A stretch of 64,000 nucleotides of DNA from Anoplopoma fimbria (GCF_027596085.1 NC_072455.1:1124920-1188919); one strand, 5' to 3'. Shown: positions 13,918-25,700, counted from the first letter of the stretch. The notes: generated by a model not told the origin, from the letters alone. Made by a program: numbers and translations.

Positions 13918-14869
13918 GCTGCCCAGTACAACCACCATCTGCTGCTCTGCATCACCCGGTCTGAAGGGTTCACTGTGTTGCTCGAGGGCACGTCAGGCCT
14001 CATTCTCACATGTTTGGTCAAAACTATTGTTTTTTGTTTTGTCTCTTATTCTTCTGTTGAAAACTATTATATGATTTAAATTACAGCAACTGTTTTTTAT
14101 CAATTTTGTCACATTTTAATAATGATTTTCCTTATTTTACAAAGCATTAAACATCATTATATAAATTTAAGTAGGTTTTGATTTATTTGTATATTATTGA
14201 GTAATGAGAGGTAAAACATTTATGTAATTTGAGCTAAATTGTTCGGTTTTTGCTTGTAAATCACTTTTCTCTGATTTATCTCATCTGATTTTATTCATAT
14301 AGACATGAGGTTGTTTGGGATTCTGCTTTGGTTAAGAGTTATTTGGTGTGTTTACATGAACAGGAGATTTTTTGATCTGATCTGATCTCATTTATACAAA
14401 TAATCCATTTTTTCCAGGTTAAGGGATTAAGAATAACCCAGATTAACATTTGTGATTGTGACCTGATTATTTGGCCATGAACCTAAAACCTCTTTTGATT
14501 TTTGAGTGAAACAGTGTGAGTTCTGCGTGGTCCATTGTTGTTCACAGGATGGAGGCTTATTGAGGGTGTAATCTGGTTACACACCGAACCGCATGTAAAA
14601 TATGGTTTTAGAGTAATCAGCCTCGCATTCCATCATTTCCTGCTTAAGCCCTGATTACTCATGTTAATCTGCTGTTTGTGTTCATGAAAACAAACACAAA
14701 TTTATACAAGTTCTGAAACAAGTAAGACAACATGGTTGACAAGGGGAATCATGTCCTTCCTGGCAAAATGATAGAATAGAGACAAGCTGGTGAACACAGT
14801 GGACATTTACATCTCTGATGTCCATCTGATGATCCAATATGTTTGTATCTAAACTGTTTGCTAACATGT
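13918..14869. other. No gene seen
   Basis: AT-rich sequence. GATCTGATCTGATCTCAT at about 14376 with GATTACTCATGTTAATC near 14650 hints at an old DNA element (about 14340-14680), but I could not define its ends. Confidence 0.4.
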
Positions 14870-15240
14870 TAAAGGGACAGTTTACCCCAAATATCACCGT
14901 GCAGAATGAAGCATCCTACACTTGACTGCCCTCCTCAGCTGAGCTGTGACATTAGCTATCTCAGATGCTAGCTTCCTTTGGGCTGGTTTAGTTCGGTAGA
15001 AAGAAAATAGTTCCGACATGAATCTGCTGACAACAAGGTGTGTGGATTATCGTGAGTAGCTGAGTCATGATTTCTAGAAAGAGACATTGCTGTTGAGTTT
15101 TTCAAATGTATTTTCTGGGCGCTTTAAACATCACAAGCAGAGTAACATCTGGTTCCATTATCACCAAAACAATCTAGACTGATAAGTAGCGTTACAGGTG
15201 AGAGGAAGAACATTAGTTTTTGATCACAGCTTTAAAAGGC
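14870..15240 (+). repeat. Probable dispersed repeat just upstream of npy2r
   Basis: It begins AAAGGGACAGTTTACCCC, a start I associate with common fish interspersed repeats, and ends before 15240. It lies within 500 bases of the first coding exon. No inverted end is visible. Confidence 0.35.
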
Positions 15241-15354
15241 AGTAATATATCAGTGCTGTTTTCTGCCTCCTAGTGGCCATAATGATCCAGTCACAGGAGA
15301 TGAAATCTTCTTTAATGTCCTCTGTTCGTGTCCGTCTGTCTCTTCGTCTCTCAG

Positions 15355-15399
15355 TCAGTCTGTGAAATGGCGTTGCCGGCTGAACACGTATGATCGGAC
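15355..15399 (+). promoter_or_regulatory. npy2r: 5' leader of npy2r with two upstream AUGs
   Basis: A pyrimidine-rich stretch (about 15322-15350) ends in TCTCAG at 15354. It looks like a splice acceptor, so a non-coding first exon probably lies further upstream; I could not identify it. The 45-base leader holds two AUGs before the receptor start. The first opens an 8-codon uORF at 15367-15393 that stops 6 bases before the main AUG. The second (15390) is out of frame with the receptor and overlaps it. Such an arrangement usually lowers translation of the main frame; that effect is inferred. The transcription start itself is not visible. Confidence 0.5.
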
Positions 15400-15591
15400 A
15401 TGGAGGCCGTCAGCGCAGCCAACTCCACGCTGGACGAGCTCCACCTCCTGACCTCGCCCGACGACGACCCCGGCGACCTTGGTTACCACGACTACGGCCC
15501 CAATGCTGGCGCCGACCCCCCGGCGTTGCCCACGCTGCTGTTTGAGGGAGTCAACTTCCAGGAGGACCCGATCAAACTGCTGAGTGTGCAG
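15400..15591 (+). CDS. npy2r: npy2r coding exon 1: extracellular N-terminus
   Basis: This exon encodes residues 1-64 of the receptor, the extracellular N-terminal tail. There is an N-glycosylation sequon, NST, at residues 8-10 and an acidic stretch (DDDPGD) at 21-26. There is no signal peptide, as is usual for this family. The last residues, KLLSVQ, correspond to the KLIEVQ segment that precedes helix 1 in vertebrate Y2 receptors. The exon ends CAG and is followed by the donor GTAGAG (phase 0). If the intron were retained, the frame would stop at 15636. The start is the first AUG in frame with the receptor and gives an N-tail of normal length for Y2. I favour Y2 over the related Y7 from the whole protein, but exon 1 alone would not decide it. 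Confidence 0.82.
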
Positions 15592-16588
15592 GTAGAGATT
15601 ATTCTTTTTCATATTTTCACAAAATCATATTTTTGAAACTGATCATATGTTTTACATGAAATACTTTAAACTGTCAGTTCCCTCTGAGATGCAGTGGAGT
15701 AGATGTACTTCACTATAGTATTTGTAAGTAATTGATTAAATGTACTTGGTTACTTTCACCACTTTCTTTAAACCAATAGATCACATTGAATTCCATCCAC
15801 TAACAAATGTATGATGTATTGTTTCCTGAACAAAATATACACGTGAGAAAATACTTTCTATTTCCCCACCTCTTTGGCCGCCGTCCTTCTTCCCTCTTTG
15901 ATCGTCTCCACTGTTGTTTCCCAAAAGCTCAAAAGCACTTCATCAAAAGCCAACTGTAGTTTAGAGGCACAAAGGAAAAGAAAGGAAAAATAATAACTTC
16001 TTTGAACATGTTTTTCCTTTGCCGCCTTGGTTTGTTGCTATTATATAACAGGGTTCATCCTATGTGGATTTTATTTTGAAGGGTACAGGTTTTAACTCCT
16101 GTCATATTTCATATTTTCCTATCATTCATAAATTTTTGATTTTGTCATGATGCAGTAAAAGTAACTTTTTGCCTGTGGGGTGTTTCTTCTGCAGGTTTTA
16201 AAAGAGAATATTTTATGGTTACACAAAAAGAACAGGAATCATTTTGGCACCTGAGATGCCCAAAAAACTTTCAGACTTTCACTTCGCCCACATTGATTTG
16301 AATCAGTCCAAGTTTACAAAAGGTTTTCTTTTAGTTTCTGTAAGAATATTTGCAGCTTGAGGGCTGTGAGTCTACTGGGAAAAGAAAGGAAAAGAAAAGA
16401 AAGGAAAAGAAAGGAAAAGAAAGGAAAAATAATAACTTGTGTCTTTGAACATGAAGCGAGCAGAGACTTCACATCATCAGTAGTTAAATCTGTATCACCT
16501 GAAGTGGGATTATGTATCGATCATACAAACATATAGAGAAAGATTCAGAACATCCAGATGTTACAGCTGTTGTCGTTGTTGTTTGTAG
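15592..16588 (+). other. npy2r: npy2r intron 1 (997 bases)
   Basis: A phase 0 intron with donor GTAGAG and acceptor TTTGTAG. Its middle (16011-16380) is a near-identical copy of DNA 2.5 kb upstream. That copy is bracketed by two versions of a local AAAGGAAAAATAATAACTT block (about 15980-16010 and 16421-16452). A GGAAAA-rich purine run occupies 16379-16430. There is no coding content. Confidence 0.85.
16011..16380 (+). repeat. Second copy of the 370-base duplication, in intron 1
   Basis: Near-identical to 13550-13917. It sits exactly between two copies of a local sequence, AATAATAACTT plus CTTTGAACATG, so it interrupts a short tandem duplication. Confidence 0.9.
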
Positions 16589-16721
16589 GTGGTGTTGATC
16601 TTGGCCTACAGCACCATCATCGTGCTGGGGGTTCTGGGTAATTCTCTGGTCATCTACGTCATCTACCGCTTCAAGACGCTCCGCACCGTCACCAACTTCT
16701 TCATCGCCAACCTGGCTGTTG
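16589..16721 (+). CDS. npy2r: npy2r coding exon 2: helix 1 and start of helix 2
   Basis: The acceptor TTTGTAG is followed directly by [11 protein letters not shown]. The exon encodes residues 65-108 plus the first base of codon 109. It contains helix 1 with the GNSLV signature (Asn82 is the family-wide helix 1 reference residue), the first intracellular loop ([11 protein letters not shown]) and the start of helix 2 (FFIANLAV). The sequence is close to the Y2/Y7 branch of NPY receptors, which carries the same [13 protein letters not shown] block. The donor GTATGT gives phase 1, and a CA array begins six bases into the intron. Joining to exon 3 restores the uninterrupted motif NLAVADLLVN, which fixes the junction. 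Confidence 0.9.
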
Positions 16722-16727
16722 GTATGT

Positions 16728-16733
16728 ACACAC

Positions 16734-16782
<49 letters not shown>

Positions 16783-16795
16783 CACACACACACAC

Positions 16796-16839
<44 letters not shown>
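16728..16839 (+). repeat. (CA)n array six bases inside intron 2
   Basis: It begins at once after the exon 2 donor GTATGT and carries three CGCA interruptions. Confidence 0.97.
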
Positions 16840-16841
<2 letters not shown>

Positions 16842-17131
16842 CGGCAGTGTTTTTATGATTTTTGGAGACATAACATTCGGCTTGTTTGAGATGACGCCAC
16901 ATTTTATATTTTTCCTGTGTCACTGTAATATTTAACGTTATGGGGACCTGCCTTTGTCCCTATAAGTACGGTGAGTCCCCACAATGTGACCTTTGTAAAC
17001 AGCTATGTCCCCACAACACTAGTTAAACTAACCCCCCAACACACACACACACACACAACCAGCTCTGATTTGAAGCTGTCAGACCCATCAGAGCAAGGAA
17101 ATCCTCCCAGACATGCAGACATGATGGCGTC

Positions 17132-17133
<2 letters not shown>

Positions 17134-17230
<97 letters not shown>

Positions 17231-17234
17231 GTGT
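17134..17234 (+). repeat. (GT)n microsatellite in intron 2
   Basis: About 50 GT units with one CGTG interruption near the end. Confidence 0.97.
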
Positions 17235-17810
17235 TGCCCTCTGTAGGTCATCCGTGATGATGACTCAAACATCTGTCAGCTGTTGAAATGTGTTTCTCTG
17301 TGAAGGATTCATTGTTTCGTGAATTTGACATTCACACGTCTGACGAGGACGAAGCGGCGCTACTGTTAGCAGATGTAGAATGTGACGAGTTAAAAATAGA
17401 AACTCCCCGAGGCTCGGAGGACTCACTCTGTGATCTGTACATGCTGTATGTACATTAACCCTCCTGTATTTATCCAGATTCATTTGATAACAAACATGAG
17501 ACGCTGTTTTTCTGGGGGCCTGAAGCTATTTAAATCAGAGCGAGACGAAGACAAAGATCAATAGACTTTGACTTATGATGTTCTTTAAAGTGATTATTAT
17601 CTTCTATATTTCCTTAAAAAAATAACTCATACATCAGAATATCTGGCGCTTTTTCTTGTCTCTTTTGAACAAACAATAAGAGTAACATCAGATTTTTGAC
17701 ATAATACAATAATATAAATATTTAAATGAGCATTTTAACAAATATCGCTCAGATTTGGTAACGAGAAATTGTAGCACAGAAATGCCAAAAGAAGCTGATT
17801 CAGAGAAAAC

Positions 17811-18195
17811 ATTGTGTTTCCATTCAGCTGTGAAGAGAACATTTTAAATGGATGTAATCCGCCAATAAACAGAGTAGAAGAAGAAGTCGTGGTGGAGAAC
17901 AGGAAACAGAATTCAGCTCGGCTAACAAACTTCAGGAATCTGTTTTATTGGTTATTTCATGTCAGCTAAATATATAAATGCAAGAAGACACACGACAGCA
18001 GAAACAGCTGATCGCTCACGTGATTCAGATGTTGACTACATTAGAATTTATTCGTCAAAGGCATTTCTATATTACATTTTGTGCTTCAACTTTGCAAAAT
18101 GAAGGAAGTTTTATTAAATTGTGCCGTTTCCATTCAGCTTTTTCTGACGCAATGCTTCAAACTGCATAAAAAGGCCTGAATGGAAACACGGCTAG
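17811..18195 (+). mobile_element. TTTCCATTCA-ended MITE-like element, copy 1
   Basis: About 385 bases with inverted ends: GTGTTTCCATTCAG at the left and CTGAATGGAAACACGG at the right. An additional internal GCCGTTTCCATTCAG lies near 18124. It has no coding capacity beyond a chance frame. The shape suggests a non-autonomous DNA transposon; the superfamily is not determined because I see no clear target duplication. Confidence 0.65.
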
Positions 18196-19462
18196 TGTCA
18201 CGACTACAGTTTGTCCACCAGAGAGCGCTGACAGGTTGATTTTTACATCGTAAAACGTCTACTCTGTAGGTATCCTGATCTCAATTCTTAAAGTTAAACT
18301 TCACACCTAACTCCATCCGTCGGAAAAATGCTAAAAAAGGTGGCAAGAGGCTGAGAAACGTGACACAGATTAGACCCAACCGGTCGACTTTATGCTAAGT
18401 TTAGGGCTGATATAAAAACAGCAAATGGTGTTTTGATCCATTTTCCACCAAGAAATTTGAGATATTTATAGATTTGGTAAGAAACGTTAGTACAAACACC
18501 GTCATTGAGGTTTTTCATTTCAATCCATAGAAGAGTAAAATTGTTGAATTTACAGCTCGAAAAACATGAAAGTGTGCAGAATCTCTTAAAAAAAAGAATG
18601 GATCCATATGAAGAATATTGATATCAGTATCACTTTGTTCTTTTGGCTATATTCCTACACCTGTCACAGTTTTCATTTAGTGAGTTTTACTGATCTTAGC
18701 GGTCAAACTCACTGAGAACAGACACTTTGTGATAAAAACATCACCAGCTGATTATCAATCCTCCGATATATTTTCCAAACAGCCACCAGGACGGAGCAGA
18801 AATGATGTCGTTTCTGCAAAGTGAGAGAAAATACAGAATCATGTCCTCATCATGTGACCAGCAGCCTGCTTGTGTTAGTGTCATCCTGCAGAGCATCACG
18901 TTATTCTAATGAGCCGGAGAGTATCTGAACTCTGAGCGAGCATCTGTTGAGTCCTCTCACATGAACATCGTCCTCCACACTGATGTCTCCTCAGCTGTTT
19001 ATTTATGAACGCAGGGCGACGAGGCGAGCTTCACACGTCCTCCGCCTGTGAAGTGACACACGGCGCTCAATTGTGAAAATTCACGCTGGTGCATAATAAA
19101 AAAATAGTTTGGAATGCGTGGATGGTTTTTGCTTTAGAGACACTGGACGTGTTCGTTAAGCTGGTTATTAGGAGGTCATTTTGCCGTCGTTAGAGAGGAA
19201 ACAGCTGAAGAAAGACTAACGTGCAGTCAGTATCTTCAAATTAAGTCGGTTTTAATTCCTTAAACATCATTAACTGAGTTCTAATTTTGAGCTGGTTAAT
19301 TAAAACACAAAAAAACACGACTCTGTTTTACAAAAACAAGAGTAAACATGTGGTAATAAATGCATGAATCAACAAGAAGACAAGAAAAGAGGTGAATTAA
19401 TGAGCAAACGGGAACATGAACATGACACGTAAACAATGAGGAGTAATGGAGTGTGAAAATGA

Positions 19463-19464
<2 letters not shown>

Positions 19465-19504
<40 letters not shown>
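19465..19504 (+). repeat. (GT)n microsatellite in intron 2
   Basis: Twenty uninterrupted GT units. Confidence 0.95.
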
Positions 19505-19506
<2 letters not shown>

Positions 19507-19682
19507 AAATTAATTAAATTCATAATGTGGCATTCAGGGAGAGCAAATGTAGAGACAAACACGTCAAGCAAAGTCAATAAATTGTTGGACGGGTCAATTC
19601 CGGTTTGGCAGGGAGAGTTTTCAGGACCAGGACCAGGGACAGCGAGAGCCTCAGAATACGTCAGGGCCAGCAACCAAGAGAG

Positions 19683-19860
19683 CTCAGCACCACGGACAGA
19701 GACCGCCTCAGAAAGGCTCAGCACCACGGACAGAGACCGCCTCAGAAAGAGAGCTCAGCACCACGGACAGAGACCGCCTCAGAAAGAGAGCTCAGCACCA
19801 CGGACAGAGACCGCCTCAGAAAGAGAGCTCAGCACCACGGACAGCGAGGGAGAACAGGCT
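19683..19860 (+). repeat. 37-base minisatellite
   Basis: Five head-to-tail units begin CTCAGCACCACGG at 19683, 19717, 19754, 19791 and 19828. Spacing is 34 then 37 bases. Units are almost identical, so the array is young or homogenised. Because 37 is not a multiple of three, each unit is read in all three frames, which creates long but meaningless open frames. Confidence 0.9.
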
Positions 19861-20229
19861 GCTCCCCCTGTTTGCTTCATAAAAACTACACTGAGCATCT
19901 TTTTTAGGAGATGAAACTACATGTTTGTGTATTTAGAGATTTATATCTTCAGCAGTAACTGATGGACGAACACGTTGTTGATTTAGGACTTCTGTGATAA
20001 AATGTAAACGTTCCAATCAGCCGTGACAGGAAGAAGCTTCAGGTTTTATAGAGAATATGTTTGTGAGGCGACGTAGAGCTCTTAACCCTTTAATCCCCAC
20101 TCGATGACCCCGGTTTAATGTGAGCGGAGCGGCCATGAGTCCTCCAGAGATCAACAGGAACCCTCCACCTCTCCAAGAAACACGTCAACACATAAGAGAA
20201 GAAATTAATAATTACATGTGAAGTGGTGC

Positions 20230-20230
<1 letters not shown>

Positions 20231-20318
<88 letters not shown>
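20231..20318 (+). repeat. (GT)n microsatellite in intron 2
   Basis: About 43 GT units, 100 bases before a CA array of opposite strand sense. Confidence 0.97.
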
Positions 20319-20321
<3 letters not shown>

Positions 20322-20417
20322 TTCTTGTGCTTCAACACATCAATATTTAGCCTGGAGCTTCAGTTGTTCTGAGAAGTGTAAAGAAAATTGGATGCAAAGT
20401 AAAACTTAACCGCAGGC

Positions 20418-20420
<3 letters not shown>

Positions 20421-20514
<94 letters not shown>
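20421..20514 (+). repeat. (CA)n array abutting MITE copy 2 on the left
   Basis: About 47 CA units running straight into ATTGTGTTTCC of the element. Confidence 0.97.
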
Positions 20515-20922
<408 letters not shown>

Positions 20923-23329
20923 GATTGCCTGTGTCCTGTACAAGATGTGAACTCATCAGAGCTCCATCCACACACTTCCTGTCTGCCTCTCTACAACTTC
21001 CTGTTTTGTAACGGACGTTAGTCTGAGGTCCATCGTCCGATATGGACATAAGTCTTATGAATACTGGGCTGGATACAGAAAAAACTGCTTATATATGTGT
21101 GTGTGTCATTTCTGACATTTAATCCATAACCATATAACAAACGCACAGCAGAACCCTTGTTTTTTTCACTCTGACAAGATGCAGCAGGAGAGAAAAGTTC
21201 ACACGTTGTAAATCCAAGAATCCCGTGATCTGAAGTAGAACATACTGTATATGATAGGAATATAAAGTTAAGATTTTTTATTCAAAGGTATTTATATAAA
21301 TATATTTGTAGCTCAAACTGTAACCAGAATTAAAAGGAATGTGCTCGTTATGATTTCTTTGATATTTGACGCGATGAGAAGACGTCTTCTTGTCGATGAA
21401 GCTCCGGCTGAACTACAAGGCGGCGCCGAGAGGAAGATCAAAAGAACAGCAGAAGAGTGTGACGGATGTGATGTGAAATGTGCAGGAAGGTAGAACGGCA
21501 GCCAGAAAGTCGTCGGTTAAATTACCCCGAAACCAAAAACATGAGCCGTCGGCAGAGAGGCGGAGCCTCCCCTCGCTCTCTGCCTCTCATTGTCTCTCTG
21601 TCTGAACGTGAACGGTCGTCAGATGACATTCTGCTGATCATAGATCCTCCAGGCTACAAGGACTCACTTCCTCTTTTGGGATGTGGGATTCTGGATCTGG
21701 TCCTCTGAGACCGTCCTCCCCAGAACACAATGCTTGTTTGTTCAAATGTCTAAAAGAGTAAACACATGTCGACATGAGAAACCTGTTTGTAGTTCAGACT
21801 GTTCTCATCCAGCGTTCATACTAAAAATAAGGAGTAACGTTTTGTAATATATCAAACAAAGCATATGAGGGTACTTTGTGTCGTATCAACACAGTTTAGA
21901 CTGTTTAACCAAAACCACCAGATCGGATCAGATCTGAGTCCTGAATCAGTTTTTTAGTTTGGAGGACGTTGTTGTCGTGGTCGCTGCTGGAATCAGATCA
22001 GTTTTTCTCTTTTCATTAAGTCCTGTCTCCTAAATTTCTTTTGATCCTTTTAGCATTTTTAAAGAAGGAAGCCTCACAGGAAGCAGAAGGGCAACATTTA
22101 GTTTTTGGCACGACGCCAACATCCAGAGCTGATTGAGGGTCGTGGACTCGGCAGATACCGGGTCAGTCCCTTCCGGGCCCCTCATGAACCCACACGGGTC
22201 ACATGACTCTGGAGGTCCACGTGAGCAGATCTAGTTCTCTTTGTCGTAGTACCTCCGTTGACCAGCGAGCCACCGTGGCAGTAAAGCTTTTCTTATGAAT
22301 TATTTTTGTCGTCTTTGGCTCTGAATCATCAGTTTGAAGATTTCTGGCGGGAAAACTTTGTGATTTAAGAACAGAACTTTACAGAAGTGTTTCAGTTTGC
22401 ATCATTTCGTTCTAAATTCCCCGGAGAACGAGGAACATAAAGGGAGATTACATCGGATAAAGACAAACAAAGCTCCGGCTATTGTGTTACTAAGCTGTTA
22501 CATACCGATATTACTCATTGTGTTATGATGTTTCTGTGGTTTCACATAACGATGGTTCTCATGTGAACAGTGAACTGCAAAGAGTTCCTTTTTATTTGAA
22601 CTGACTGTAAATAAAAAGGTTCAAGAGCAGAACCAAAGAAAAGTGCTTGTTGAGGGTTTAAATGCTCTTAATTCAAATGAATGTACTTTAACAATCTATC
22701 AAGTCAGATCTAAAACACTGAAGGATTCTGCTTAATTAAAAACTATGCTAGTTATGCATGTAGATAAAAAGTGATTTAACATGTTCAGAAGTTTCAGTTA
22801 TATTTTATTTAAAGGAAAATACATTTCTACTGGATCTGCACAACTATTCCTATGCACAATAAAACAATGTGTGCAGATTAAATGAAAGAAAAAGTATTTA
22901 GATCAAATAATCTGTCACATGCATCCAGTGAGGAAGCTTTGTTTAGCGTTTGACAGTCGTTGATTGTCAAAAGTTCTGCAGCAAAAGTGGAAACAGATGA
23001 ACAACAGAAAAGGTGTTTGTGTATCCGCCTCCTGTCTCCTGTAGTTTGTGTCGCTATTTGTTTTCCCGTATTCCCGCTGACGAACAGAAAAACAAACCAA
23101 CAAGCAGACAGCGGAGGAGACATCCGCTCCTTTACAGACCATAATTAAGACTTTTATCAAACGGAGCAGCAGCTTCAAACCGCTCGGCTCCGGTGGAATC
23201 TCTCCAGAGGAAGAGTTTGAGAGTCGCACGGTGTTTGATGAGAGCAGCTGTGATGGGATGAGTGGTTGAGCTATGAAAGTCGTAGAGTGGTGAAGACGAG
23301 ATGTGATTTAAGGATTCTTCTCTCCTCTT

Positions 23330-24050
23330 CTCTCCTCTCCTCTTCTCTTCCTTCTTTACTACATTTACTACTTTAATCTCAGAGGACTTAAGTTTCTTTT
23401 TTGTAAATGTGTGTTTTATTTTCTCATAGATTTACTACTTTAATCTCTAAGAATATCTGAGGCTTTTTCTCGTAAAAATGAATACTTTAATCTCAGTTTG
23501 TCTTGTAAATTTATGATTTTTTTTCTCAATGTACTACTTTAATCTTAGCAAATATCTTCTTCTTCTCTATATTCTTATTCATTTGTTAGACTTTCTTCTA
23601 AATGTACTCCTTTAATCTCTGAGAATATCTCAGACTTTTTCTCGTAAAATGTAATACTTTAGTCTCTGAGGATAGGAGTTTTTTTCATCATGTAAATTTA
23701 GTGATTGTTTTCGCCAAAATATACTATTAATTTGTGAGATTGTCTTGTAAATGTACCACTTAAATCTAGGAGAATATTCTAGTTTTATTTTCTTGTTATT
23801 GTTTGAGTTTTTTCTTGAAAATTCATTACTTCAATCTCATAGAATATATTCTTATGAATTGACTATTTTAATCTCGGAGGATAATGATTGTTTTTTTGTG
23901 AATTTGTATTTTTTTTCTAAATTCTGTAATTTGATATAAAGGAATATGCAAGTTTTTCTTCTGGCAAATTTGCATTTACTTTCTTGAAATTGAACCACTT
24001 TGATTTAGCAAATGCATTGGGTTTTTTTTTCTGAATATTACCCTCTCCAT
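23330..24050 (+). repeat. Degenerate CTACTTTAATCT tandem field, left of exon 3
   Basis: Roughly 45-60 base units of the form TACTACTTTAATCTC, then GAATATCTGAGG, then TTTTTCTCGTAAA recur with heavy divergence. The best-preserved unit, 23427-23473, has a reverse-complement partner at 25631-25677. Confidence 0.75.
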
Positions 24051-24139
24051 TCATAAAAATATTCATAAACGTCATTGTATATTTGGTGGGAAACAACAGC
24101 CACAGAGAGTCCCAGAGAAGCTAAACACACATGTTTGTT

Positions 24140-24775
24140 TAAATCCCTCAGAATGATATATTTATATATTTGTATATTTGTATATTTATATATTTGTATA
24201 TTTGAATATATTTGTCTATATTTGTCTATATTTGTCTATATTTCAATATATTTATATATTTGTATGTATTTGTATATATTTGTATATATTTGTATATATT
24301 TGTATATATTTGTATATATTTGTCTATATTTGTATATATTTGTATATATTTGTCTATATTTGTATATAATAACCTGTGTACTCTATATTTGTCTATATTT
24401 GTATATGTACTATATTTGTATATATTTGTATATATATTTGTCTATATTTGTATATATTTGTATATATAACCTGTGTACTCTATATTTGTATATATTTGTA
24501 TATATATTTGTATATAATTGTATATGATAACCTGTGTACTCTATATTTGTATATATATTTGCATATATTTGTATATAGTAACCTGTGTACTCTATATTTG
24601 TATATATACTTGTATATATTTGTATATAATAACCTGTGTACTCTATATTTGTATATATATTTGTCTATATTTGTCTATATTTGTATATAATAACCTGTGT
24701 ACTCTATATTTCTCTATATTTGTCTATATTTGTCTCTATATTTGCATATATTTGTATATAGTAACCTGTGTACTC
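24140..24775 (+). repeat. ATATTTGT minisatellite with higher-order units, next to exon 3
   Basis: More than 600 bases of TATATTTGTATA-type repeats. Seven copies of AACCTGTGTACTC occur within it, at 24371, 24468, 24529, 24580, 24631, 24692 and 24763. The last copy runs directly into the exon 3 acceptor region, about 20 bases before the AG. Long tyrosine/isoleucine open frames here are artefacts of the repeat. Confidence 0.9.
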
Positions 24776-24796
24776 CCTGTGTTTTGTCGCCATCAG

Positions 24797-24962
24797 CCGA
24801 CCTGCTGGTGAACACGCTGTGCCTCCCGTTCACGCTCGTCTACACGCTGCAGGGCGAGTGGAAGTTCGGCAGCACGCTCTGCTTCATGCTGCCGTACGCA
24901 CAGGGGCTCGCCGTGCACGTCTCCACGGTCACGCTCAACGTCATCGCCCTGGACCGCCACAG
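24797..24962 (+). CDS. npy2r: npy2r coding exon 3: helices 2-3, DRH motif
   Basis: The exon follows the acceptor GCCATCAG and encodes residues 109-163 plus two bases of codon 164. It holds the rest of helix 2 with Asp110 (sodium-pocket aspartate), Trp130 of the first extracellular loop, Cys137 at the top of helix 3 (half of the conserved disulphide) and the end of helix 3, VIALDRH. DRH in place of the usual DRY is the form I recall for Y2 receptors. The donor is AG|GTGGGT (phase 2). At 166 bases the exon is not a multiple of three, so skipping it would break the frame. It lies between two arrays that are inverted relative to each other (see findings). The exon is GC-rich against very AT-rich surroundings. 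Confidence 0.92.
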
Positions 24963-25079
24963 GTGGGTGGGGCTTAGTGTTCATGGTCGGATGAAATGTT
25001 CAGGTAGCAGTTTGTTTTTTCATGGTATATTAATAGGATGGCGCAAGAAAATGTGAATTATGAGGCTAAGGGAGGAGGG

Positions 25080-25700
25080 TAACATCCTGAGGAGAAAACA
25101 AATCTTGAATATTCTCTGAAATGTTATTATAAAATGTATGAGAAAAAATGAACAAAGTAACAGGAAGTAAAACTTGAATATTCTATAAGATTAAAGTAGT
25201 AAAGTCACGAGAAAAAAAACTACTAATATACCAGGATTAAATTTGAATCTCTGAGATTAGAGTAGTAAAGTTAGGTTAAACTAAACAACAAATTTACGAG
25301 AAAAAAAGGTTAAATATTCCCTAAAATCAAAATAATAAATTTACGAGAATAAAAATTACAAGATTTATTTTTTACTAATTTCCGAGAAATAAAATACTAT
25401 TTAAGCCTAAAGTAGCAAATTTACGCAATTTTTTTTAACATTTACGAGAAATAAAATTGAATATTCTCTTAGATTAAAGTAGTACATTTTGAGATTTTTT
25501 TTTTTTTTTTTTTTTTACAAATTTAACTGAAATAAAACTTGAATTGAGTAAAATAGTACATTTTCAGTAAAAAATCAAAACATTACAAAAGAAAAGACCT
25601 AGAATAACCTACAAGATTAAATATTAATTAACGAGAAAAAGCCTCAGATATTCTTAGAGATTGAAGTTGTAAATCTACAAAAATAAACTAGGAAAAATAA
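25080..25700 (-). repeat. Reverse-complement partner field, right of exon 3
   Basis: The same unit family as 23330-24050 but inverted: ACGAGAAAA, then TTGAATATTCTC, then AGATTAAAGTAGTA. The copy at 25631-25677 matches the left field at 45 of 47 positions by eye. Confidence 0.75.

Noticed and set aside
16484..16923. Antisense Cys-Val repeat frames over exon 2
   Set aside because: They are CA arrays read on the minus strand; exon 2 of the receptor is on the + strand.
19453..19914. A 153-residue frame with repeated SAPRTETASER
   Set aside because: It comes from the 37-base minisatellite, lies within intron 2, and its first part is a GT array.
24075..24811. Overlapping 97-150 residue open frames rich in Tyr, Ile, Cys and Leu
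   Set aside because: They are translations of the ATATTTGT minisatellite in several frames. There is no start context or domain, and the region is intronic.
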